Shown here piece by piece: positions 55,301 to 64,000 of a stretch of 64,000 bases of DNA. The notes below the pieces were generated by a model. It ran no database searches. It worked only from the letters and a program-made list of their open reading frames with translations, and had not been told where the DNA came from. Both the position numbers and the translations under genes were made by a program. The stretch comes from Anas platyrhynchos. Its lineage: Eukaryota; Chordata; Aves; Anseriformes; Anatidae. The stretch spans positions 3,844,001 to 3,908,000 of the forward strand of contig NC_092605.1 in the NCBI RefSeq assembly GCF_047663525.1, given 5' to 3'. Position 1 is the stretch's first letter; every line of letters begins with the position of its first letter.

Positions 55301-58300
55301 TAGCTGTGCTGGAGGTGCTTTCCGGTGACCTGGGCAATGTCAGAGGCCCAGATGAAGTCAAGTGCATGTGATCCGTGTGGCAGAACGTTGTGTGGAGCTC
55401 ACCATTGCCGTGCACCAGCTCACTGGCAGTAATGACCTGGGAAGATGGAGAGGAACCAACGGCGGCTGCGCTGGCTGGCCAACACCGGCAGTACAAAGGA
55501 AGTCTTTTTCCTCTATTTCCCTGCATGTTGGCTATGGAGAACCTGATCCAGCAGCTTGAAGAGAGGCAGAATATGTCGTTTCACCCACCCATGTGGACCA
55601 GTAGCTCAGCTATTAGTAGTAAGTGTTCCTTTGCTCAAGAGAGACCATGTAGTGGGCAACACCACGTGCCACCCTGTGGGTTTACCCGTGTGACCGTGGG
55701 GAGGATGTTTGCAGAAGTGAAGGCTGTCAGCTGCCTTTGGATACTGCTGAGCAAGTAAAGTGCCCAGTGCTCTGTGTCTGTCCTGGAATGGGCTCCCCAG
55801 GGCTGTGATCACAGCAGCGAGCCTGCCAGAATTCAAGAAGCTTTGGGCAATGCTCTCAGAAATACAGCTTGCTTTTAGGGTGGTCTCACGTGGAGCCAGG
55901 AGGTGGGCTCAGTGGTCCTCGTGGGTCCCTTCCATCTCAGGATATTCTGTGATTCCGTGACACTGACTTGTGGATGATGGCAAGTGCCCTGGGGGAATGC
56001 TTACGGCAGTGGAAGCAGAGCAAAAGCAGCACAGAAGCAAACCCCTCTGGGCTGGCACAGCGGGGGAAGATGGTGCTGTCTGCCATGCCAGAGAGGCTTT
56101 AACCTCTTGGCTTGCTCCACATCTGTGGATAACGTGTGCAGTGGGGTCCATGGTCAGGATCACCCCTCGATCACAAGCCCATCTGTATGTTGTCTCTTCC
56201 CTGATGGCCTGAGGTGCCATGGGCCCACCGAGTTATTTATAAATCACCCTTATGTTGCCCGAACCATTTCATTGTAGCACTCTGATCCACCTCCTGGCAG
56301 TTTTGATGTTTTTCAGTGCCATGACAAGTAGGTGAGCGTCCACACGAGGTACTTTTACAACCAGAATACAATATTGCTGCAGCAGTAAGCTGACAGACTG
56401 TGCAGCAGAGGCATGCTCTGTTTGATTTCAGTTGCAAAGGTGATGGTTCTTCCCCAGAAAGTAGTGCCTGGAAATGAATATCCCCTGATGCATGCTGTTT
56501 GAGATCCTCAGGCACTTGTCTTGTATTTTACAGGTGGACCAAGCAGCAGCTGGACTTCTGGCTCTTGGCCTGAAGAAAGGAGACCGGCTAGGAATGTGGG
56601 GTCCCAATAAATACGAGTGGGTTCTCATGCAGTTTGCAACTGCCCAGGCAGGAATTATCCTGGTAAGTCTTACTGAGTCTGAGTTTCTGGGTTTTTAGTG
56701 GTGTATTGAGAAAGGAAAAGGAGACAAAAAAGCAATAGGTTATGCTGGAGGGAAAAGTTTGATGTCTGACACATTTTCCGTGTTCATACCCAGCATGTTA
56801 GCTCTTAACTGAAACCAGTATTTAAACAAGAGCTGTGCAGCCCTCAGCACGTCGTCTGCTATGCAGGAAAGCAGACTGCAGAGCTGAGAGGAAGGAGCAG
56901 AAGGAAGTGAACTGCTGGCAAATGGCTTGCAGTAAACAATTATAGATGGAAACATGCTTGCCTTTAGGACAATTTTTAGGTGACATGCTGTTGTCCTAAA
57001 CAGCTGTCGGTTATTTATGTCCCTCCTAAATAGGACTTGTATTGCTTCATGGTACAAATGCTCACTTAAAAATTTAGCCCAACCTCCACACCCCAAATTT
57101 TCATTTGATTGTACGACCTGGTACATTAACCAGAGCATGTCGTATTTATACACTGCTCTGTGGCAAAGATTGTATCACATCTGGTGTGTTTACTTCAACA
57201 TTGTTCCTCTCAGTGTCTGCTAAGAAACAGTAACGGGGTGCGTGAGCGTGGCTCAGTGGGAACCTGGTGGTCAGCTCAGCTCCAGTGGCCACTACTGCCT
57301 CTGCTGGGAGCTGTACAAGGCAAAGCTGGTATTTTGCTGGCTGTCCATTAAGAAATTTGAATTGTCCTTGAGTTTTGAACATCTTTAGTTTAGCGTACTG
57401 AATGTCTGCCGGGCAGAAAGGAGGCCCATGTCTGTTCCTAAACTGTTGTGGCTCACATGTGGTTTATGTGACCTCACATAAATCTTTTCTCTGTATTTTT
57501 TTTTTATTCGCTTGCCTGCCATGCAAACATGGGATTCAGCTTGCTTTTCTAATGAACGTGAGATCCTTGTGGTGGTGAGCTCTTAATTCTGTATCTCAGA
57601 CAGGAGAGGCTTTGACTGTGACTTGTCCCTGGGAGAATTTTCCTAGTGGAGTATGCGTTAGGGAAGAGGGTTTTCAAGGCAGGGATAACTGATTAACCTT
57701 CTTGTTTCTCCCTCTTCAGGTGTCCGTGAATCCCGCCTATCAGGCCCGTGAGCTGGAGTTTGTCATCAGGAAGGTTTGTGTGGCACTTGCTGCTATTGCT
57801 ACTTGATTTCTTACGAGAAATCATAAAAACAGCTGTCTGTTAAAGGGGGTAGTAGGGGCACGGTACAGAGGTAAACTTCTAGTTAAGCACTTCAGTACAT
57901 CAAGAAGAGGTAGGGAGAGCTGGGCAGAGAACAGAGCTGGTGCTGACCGTGCAAAGGGAACACCACCACAGTGACCATGGGGATGACACTGCAGCGTAGT
58001 GGTCCCAGCTGTTGCTGTTCTCTGGCTGCCACTTGATCCCTTTGATAAAAGACTTCTGCATTCTTCTTAAGTTTACCTTTCCTGGCTCTGTTTATGACTT
58101 TCATCCTGTGCATCTCTCCTGAAGTGTCAGTATTTTATTTGTTTTCCAGTAGGACTTAGCTTTTGTTTTCCTTTCTAGCTATTTGTGTCAGATTCTGCTC
58201 TGATTTTCTTCTCTAGTGTAAACCTGAAGTGTTGAAGGGGTGAGAGCAGAATGGGCTTCAGCTCCGTTGGGAATTACTCCTGTCTCACCCTTGCAGGTTT

Positions 58301-61300
58301 TCTAGTTTTCCTAGCTTTTCCTCTGTAAAATCAGAGATTCCGTTGGCACTGGAATCTCTGATTTTCTTCACCACTGCTAATTATTTGATCGTATTTGTTT
58401 CTTTGCACAATGAAAACCCTAAGGATTTTTCAGCTTTGCCTGTTGGATCATGTCAGCTTGTGCAGTCTCTTTCTTGCTACATCAGGTTCCCACCCTCCAG
58501 TATATAGAGTAACAAACACCGAATAATAGCCATTCTCCCTGATTGCTGCTGTTGTTTCCAGGACTTTGTGAAGTGAACCGTTGACAGCTTTCGTATGACA
58601 GGTCCTTTGAAAAAGGGTCTGCTGCCTTTTAGTTGACATCGAGTAGGAGGTGCCTGACTAAAAGCCCTTTTCTCATGTAGCATCTGCCTTGCTCTCTCCC
58701 CTCACACAGCATCTGTTTTTCAAAGCCGGTTACATCAGAACAGTAGTTTGAAGTGACTAGTAGTGAAAAGTTACAAAGCCCCAAACCATCCCAGAAAAGA
58801 CACAGTCCCCTGGGTTCCAGGCAGACTGTTCCATAAATTGAGCAAATGTTTGTCTTCCTTTCTGACACACCCCAGAGGGTACTTAAGAATAACGTGCTGG
58901 CATAGCCTTGGTCGCTTTACTTCATGGACCCTGGGAAAATAACGAAAACAGCCAAGTACATAATTTACTTAAATAGTTTATTTGACAAGAGTGGATTTTT
59001 GGAAGATGAAAACAGTTTGCAGATCTGGGTCAAATTCAGCAAATCACATCTGCTGAAAAATTCTTGGAGTAATTAAAGGGCGTTGTTTCAGGATCATGTA
59101 CATGTAAAGGATGAATTAAAAATGTTTTAATTTTCAAAACAGCTGACACGTTTTTATTTTGGGGCTGGGTTTTTTGTTAGTGTTGGGACTCCAAATCTGA
59201 AAAATCAGTCATCTGCCTTGTGCAGTGCAATGAACAGCGCTGATCCTTTGTGAACGGGGGAACCTCGGGCTGCAGCTCTGCTTCTTGGCCAACAGAAAAT
59301 GAACACCCAGCTAAGAGAGGGCGGCTGCTGTACCTTCACCCTGCAAAGACCTATTACGTGTTCTTCCATGAATCTTTAACTTTCCGTACCACAGCTCTTA
59401 CTGGGAAAGCGTGAAAAAGCTCCAGGTTTAGTCCGGGGAGTCAGCTCATGTGCTTCGAGAAAGCAGCCATGGAGAAAATCCCCCTGAAGTGTTAATGGCT
59501 AACTCCTGCCACGTGGGGTTACAGCGCTGTGCACATTCTTGCATCAGTGGTGACTGCTCTTTACCATGTCCTGACATCAACCCAGGATGACTTCTTATGA
59601 GTGTCTGTCTCCCTTCACAGGTTGGCTGTAAGGCACTGGTGTTTCCTACTCAATTTAAATCACAGAAATACTATGATATTCTAAAGCAGTCATGTCCTGA
59701 GCTAGAAAATTCCAGTCCAGGGGGAATAAAGAGTAAAAGGTGAGTTAGGTACATCTGGTATTTTTTCAATGACCTCACAGCTGTGTCCTGCCTCGTGTTC
59801 TCTCATTTACACATCACAGGCTCTAGAGGAGGAAGGAGCTGTGCAGAGAGCTCTCTTTTTAGCATTTTAGGTACTGATGCGGGAAGCTTGCAACAACTTT
59901 GTGGACCTTGACATCGCTATTCTTTCCCTGTATGGGCTTTGGCTGTTGTTGCCAGCAATTAAAGTGGCTCTTGGTGGCTCACTTGAATATCCTGCACATG
60001 ATTCCTCCCCTCTAAACTAGATTTCAGATTTAGAAATGGGTTTAAGACTCCTCGAATACACGTACCCTTTGTGAACTGCTCTAATGTACTTCTCTTTCTT
60101 GTGGTCTGATAGTTTGGTCTCATCTGAAGAGAACAGGTTAGGCTGTCCTGGAAGTTTGCCCCGGCTGGCATGTGGCTATCCAGACAGTTTTCTTCTCTCT
60201 CTGTTCTCTCTGTTCTTGTTGATGGTGTGTGTCTTTCTGCCAGGCTGCCTGACTTATCTGTCGTCATTATGGTGGACTCCAAGCTGCCTGGCACCTTCCA
60301 CATGAACGAGGTGATGCAGGCTGGGGACAGCAGCCACGTGAAGCAGTTAAGAGCCTTACAGCAGACCCTGTCCTGCAACGAGCCCATCAACATTCAGTTC
60401 ACTTCAGTAAGTGCTTCTGGCTGCTCCACGGCTTGTGCTTGGGTTCCTAAGTGGGGAGGCAGAGAGAACTGTGTGAGGTGCTGAGCATCACGTTGCCTTC
60501 TGCACTCTTAGACCAAGTCCTGGTTCTGTCTTTTTTTAGCCTTCTGCTGTAGGATGGAGAGTGTGTTCTAGACTTGTTCCCATTCTACTTCTATTCTTCC
60601 TGCTCAGCCTTTTGGCACGAGGTGTTGTGTGAATTTGTCCAGCTGTAGTTGGGCCACTTTTCTCTTGCCTGATTTGGGACTGAGATGCTGGTAAAAAAAA
60701 AAAAAGTCTCTCTGGTCAGAATGGAGAATGAAGTGAAAGATCACCCCAGAATCACCTGGGGAAAATGCCTGGGAAATTGCCCCAAAGAACACTCGTACCT
60801 CATCCTCTAAAAAGGTGACTTCATTGCAGAATGTTCTCTGTCTTTTAGGGGACAACAGGAAGCCCCAAAGGAGCCACCCTCTCTCATAGGAACATTGTGA
60901 ATAATGGCAACATCATTGGCGAAAGACTGGGGATCACAGAGCAGGTGGGTCTCATTGGGAACGCAGGGGTAGGATGGTCTCTGAGTGGAGAGAGTTGGTG
61001 CTTGCTCAGCCGCAGGGCAGGATGCCACAACTGGTACTGAGGGCTACTGAGTGACTAATGAGGTGCTGGGCAAGTTTGGAAAGTGTAAACTCTCAGAAGG
61101 CTGAGTTTGTTCTAACAAACAGTTCATGCTTTTCAGGTCACCTTCCTTACAGCCAGCAGATGGAAGGACCCTTCTGTGTTCTTCCCACATAACGCTTTTA
61201 TTTGCAGTGGAGTTGCACTGAAGTTGCATTTTAGTTTCATGTGAAGTTTTTTGGAGAGAAAAAAAAAAGGCATTTTTGTAGGGGAAAAATAGTGAAGTGG

Positions 61301-64000
61301 ATTGCTTCTCATTTTGGTGAATACTCATTTCAAACAACTACAAGGCTCTAGATGCCAGCTTTGAATTCTATTGAATTCTATTGAATGAGGTTTTAATCTA
61401 TTTTACATGGCTTCCTTCATGTCATGTACACAGTCGTGGTACTCAGGATATGACCTTGTTGAAGCTTTCTATTTTTAGCTCCTCTTAAAAATCATTAAAG
61501 GCAAATATTTTCTTTTGAAGTTCTGAAGTAGTTATTTCTCACACAACAGCTTTAATCAAAAAAAAAAATAGATGGGTTGTTTCAGTCGGTGTTGAGAGCT
61601 TTTGGTGTTTTAAAAAACACAATAAAATTAAAACCGTGTGCCATATCCTGCATATTTCATAGCACTACCACTGTATATTTTGGCATATTGTAAAGTAACA
61701 TGTAAGCAGTACCCGACCAAAAAGTCCAGCAGTCCAGCAAAGAAACGACATTGCAGAATTCCAGAATGAAATTTTGATGTGAAAAAAAATCCTAAACTAA
61801 TTTTAATTCAAGGCAAGAAGCATCAGAGCAGCATTTTCATCCAGTGGGAGCACAGATGAATGTCAGGTTTCCAGCAATTTTTAGATGAACGCAGGAAATT
61901 CCTCTGTTGAGGTCTTTGAGCTGTAGCAGTGAGATGGGCTAGGCAGGGACTGGAAGATCTCGTCTCCTCACTGCTGTCTTTGTTTGGCTTGATCCCAGGA
62001 CTATCGTGTTTGCCTCCCTGCGCCCCTCTATCATTGCCTGGCGTCGGTGGGAGGCTGCATGGTGACGGCTCTGCACGGTTCCTCCTGCATCTTCTCAGCT
62101 CCGAGTTTCGAGGGGAAGGCGACACTGGAGGCAGTGTCTCAAGAGAAGTGAGAGTTTGTGTGTTCTTGCTACGGAGGAGTTCCGTGCCCTGTGGCAGTGC
62201 TTTCTTCCCCTGTCTCACCTGCCAGCCTGTTGCTCACGCTTCCTTCCCACAGCAGGAGAGGCATGTTTGCGGGTGCACATACTTGCAAAGGCTCTGCAGG
62301 AGGGCACTTCTGCAGTTGTGTTTGGGAGTTTGTCACACTGCTTTTCTCCCAGGAATTAGAGAAAGTCAACTGTTTTCTTGGTTTGTTAGGGCTGCTGTGT
62401 TTTTACACCCAGCCACTTGCCCTTCTTCTCCAAATGTAGCTCTGCTGCTGAGGTGGTCGCGTTTCCGGGTTGTGCTTCACATGCAGCTTGTAGAGCAAAG
62501 CAGCTGTGGTTGTGTTTATGTCTATATTTGTATATTTTTATATGCACACATGTGCATGCACCCTGATGGATGTATTTACACCCCGATGAGGCTCTTGTGT
62601 TGTGCCTGCCTCTGTGCTACTGCCTCTGAGGCCCAGAGTGTGATGGGAGCAGGGTTTGGAGCTGTTACTGCACCGGGTTCCAACACTGCAGCTTTGCCTT
62701 TTCTCTCCCTTCTTGAAGATGCTCCTTTTTACATGGCACGCCAACCATGTTTATAGACATGCTCTCCCAGCCAGACTTTGACTCCTACGACCTGTCGTCT
62801 CTCCGGGGAGGTAAGTTTGACAACTCAAACAGAAAATGGAAAAACACTGAGAAATTGGATATTATTGGTCCCCTGCTGGGAGGCTATATTTAGCTGTGTG
62901 AACAGATCACTCTCCTGGAGGACAAAGTTCTGTTGTGTGAGTCTGTTAACCTGATGCCACGTTTACTTTCCTTGGGGTTTCCTTCAAGACCTCTGTATTT
63001 TTAGGCCTCTTCTTTCATCTTAAAGCAGTCTAGGGAAGGACCTTTCTGTTTTGTCTGCTGTGGGGTAAGCTGGGAAGCCTGATGCTGCTCAACTCTCTAT
63101 CACCAACCACCGCTGTGTGGCAGCAGACACTTCGTGTGCTTTAAGCTGGTGCAGTATCTAAAACGAGAACTATTCTGTGATTTTCTCTGACCTAAAGTTT
63201 CCTGCCTGTTTTTAAAGTCATTCGTATAAATACTGGAGCACGTGTTGTAACGTGTGCGTGAGCTTTTTCTCTCATCTCAGACAGCCTCAGAAATAGCTGA
63301 GCATGACAGCTGAAACAGGGATGCCACCTGTCTTTCTGAGGCAATGGCAGCACAGGGAGGAGATGGTGCTGGAGCATAAAGAAACACCTAGAGCAGATTA
63401 TCTATTCGCCCCTGTTACGTGAAAAATGATCCTTGTCTCATCTTGTTCTCCAGCAAAGCCTATATATTGCCCCGCTCTTTTGCTCTGTCATCCTAGGAGA
63501 GATTTGAACAGGTGAAAATGTGATCTGCCCTCTCCCAAAACGGCTCGTCTGCTTAAGTCAGATGGAAAGGTTTTTGTATTTGTGGTGGTAGATGATCTAT
63601 GGGAGTGTTTGTCCTGCTAAAAATCTATGCCTCTTTCTGCTCTGAAACTTTCCTTTTCTGGAACTGCAGCTTGGACTCGGTATGTGTTATTGAGTTTATT
63701 TTCCTAATAAGTGAACTCTGCCAACCCTTAATTCATTCAGGGAAACTGGCCTTGCTGCAGCTTTTGCGTCTAGAATAACTAGGACCTGTATCCATAAAAA
63801 TAGAAAGTATTTTGACAGGAACCAGTGTATCCCAAAGGTCTTGCCAGCTTTTAAATCTAGGAGCGCGGAACCTTCTGAGAGACTGCTCCTGTGAATAAAC
63901 AGATGGTTTCCAAGACACTCATATTTTCCTCTTTCTTCTAGGAATTATTGCAGGTTCCCCTGTGCCCCCTGAGATCATGAAGATGATTTTAACGAAGATG
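46343..64000 (+). CDS. ACSF2: Acyl-CoA synthetase family member 2, mitochondrial (3' part beyond window)
   Basis: Activates medium-chain fatty acids to acyl-CoA via an acyl-AMP, in mitochondria. Exons: 46343-46410, 53109-53304, 56534-56662, 57720-57773, 59621-59739, 60244-60406, 60849-60944, 61999-62147, 62719-62810, 63942-64000+. Phases 2, 0, 0, 0, 2, 0, 0, 2, 1 fit. About 375 residues are visible of about 615. An Arg/Ala/Leu-rich presequence ([20 protein letters not shown]) is followed by [49 protein letters not shown] and [10 protein letters not shown]. The AMP-binding P-loop [15 protein letters not shown] is split between exons 7 and 6 after TS. Then [29 protein letters not shown] and [11 protein letters not shown]. 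Two ATGs (46343, 46349) are in frame. Introns 1 and 2 are large and carry a minisatellite, CR1 copies and an ERV fossil. Confidence 0.96.
46461..46790 (+). repeat. Minisatellite, GGGACCTTAAGGGGCTGTAA units
   Basis: About 330 bases of 20-21-base units (GGACCTTAAGGGGCTGTAAG) interleaved with 10-base half units (GGACTTTAAG, GAGCTATAAG), all in one direction, starting 50 bases after the ACSF2 exon 1 donor. The order of full and half units suggests higher-order duplication. Confidence 0.9.
46791..51823. other. ACSF2 intron 1, nothing else recognised
   Basis: Mixed-composition intronic DNA with no exon of ACSF2 and no domain in its open frames (the longest is 220 aa at 50508-51170). I see no further named repeat until the CR1 copy at 51.8 kb. 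Confidence 0.45.
51824..52545 (+). mobile_element. CR1 LINE, 5'-truncated copy with end of ORF2
   Basis: A continuous open stretch codes the CR1 reverse-transcriptase C-terminus: [39 protein letters not shown], then [20 protein letters not shown] (consensus LYSALVRPHLEYCVQFWAP). The CR1 3' UTR follows (GAGCAGGTGACATCCAGAGG) to the terminal CTCTGTGATCCTCTGATTCT at 52541. The reverse-transcriptase catalytic part is missing, so the copy is immobile. The frame staying open for 208 codons suggests moderate age. Sense orientation in ACSF2 intron 1. Confidence 0.88.
53930..55765 (+). mobile_element. Endogenous retrovirus fossil (LTR end, primer-binding site, leader and gag-like remains)
   Basis: In ACSF2 intron 2, sense. 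The 3' part of an LTR is seen at about 53930-54100, with a T-rich stretch, an ATTAAA-type poly(A) signal and a U5 region. A primer-binding site resembling the tRNA-Lys type starts at 54108, then untranslated leader and degenerate internal sequence to about 55765. The 5' boundary of the LTR and a second LTR were not found. It is broken and old, with no gene left whole. Class is probably ERVK-like from the primer-binding site, but ERVL-like avian families were not excluded. A CR1 tail follows directly. Confidence 0.65.
55775..55964 (+). mobile_element. CR1 LINE 3' end fragment
   Basis: TGGAATGGGCTCCCCAGGG, CAGAATTCAAGAAGCTTTGG, GCAATGCTCTCAGAAATACA, GGTCCTCGTGGGTCCCTTCC and the terminal GATATTCTGTGATTCCGTGA match a CR1 3' UTR subfamily. 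It is 5'-truncated and abuts the retroviral fossil; it may have inserted into it. Confidence 0.85.
55965..56533. other. ACSF2 intron 2 remainder, unassigned
   Basis: The DNA after the CR1 tail may continue the retroviral fossil but I could not match it to a part of one. It ends at the acceptor of ACSF2 exon 3 (56532-56533). Confidence 0.35.

Noticed and set aside
61929-62756. 275-aa plus-strand frame at the right end
   Set aside because: It crosses ACSF2 exon 8 (61999-62147) in a different frame. The exon's true frame matches ACSF2 ([13 protein letters not shown]).

Overview
The window is vertebrate nuclear DNA, almost certainly from a bird. CR1 LINE 3' ends with the avian consensus are scattered through it. 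Genes are compact with short GT-AG introns. The flanks are GC- and CpG-rich, as on bird microchromosomes. The gene order XYLT2 - MRPL27 - EME1 - LRRC59 - ACSF2 is the same as on human 17q21.33. I cannot name the species. All exon models come from reading splice sites, phase and remembered human proteins; no alignment was run.

Layout. (1) 1-8.4 kb: a tandem cluster of CD300/CMRF35-like immunoglobulin receptors on the + strand. The first is cut by the window edge and has a tail with pYxN-type tyrosines. The second is short with almost no tail. The third has a mucin-like stalk and five tyrosine motifs of ITIM/ITSM type. A spare transmembrane-coding exon lies after the first gene. (2) 8.4-11.45 kb: no gene; a poly(T) tract, then about 0.73 kb of (CA)n/ATGCATGC-type repeat ending about 100 bases before the XYLT2 start codon. 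(3) 11.45-21.77 kb: XYLT2, 11 exons, 857 aa, complete. (4) 23.98-27.77 kb: a five-exon single-pass membrane protein of about 189-199 aa that I do not recognise, with three PY-type motifs and an RFX X-box match in its promoter. (5) 29.45-32.25 kb: MRPL27 (minus strand), head to head with EME1 (32.44-36.78 kb, plus strand) across a 188-base CpG-rich shared promoter. (6) 39.37-43.43 kb: LRRC59, minus strand, 7 exons. (7) 46.34-64.0 kb: the first ten exons of ACSF2, running off the right edge. Its introns carry a 21-bp-type minisatellite, a CR1 copy with the end of its reverse transcriptase, and an old endogenous retrovirus fossil with a CR1 tail in it.

Roles. The receptors would act at the leukocyte or endothelial surface. 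The other genes are housekeeping: XYLT2 starts glycosaminoglycan chains in the Golgi, MRPL27 is a mitoribosome protein, EME1 is the MUS81 partner in resolving DNA junctions, LRRC59 is an ER/nuclear-envelope ribosome-associated protein, and ACSF2 is a mitochondrial acyl-CoA synthetase. No RNA genes, CRISPR arrays or bacterial features were seen. The best candidate for something undescribed is the small PY-motif membrane protein between XYLT2 and MRPL27.
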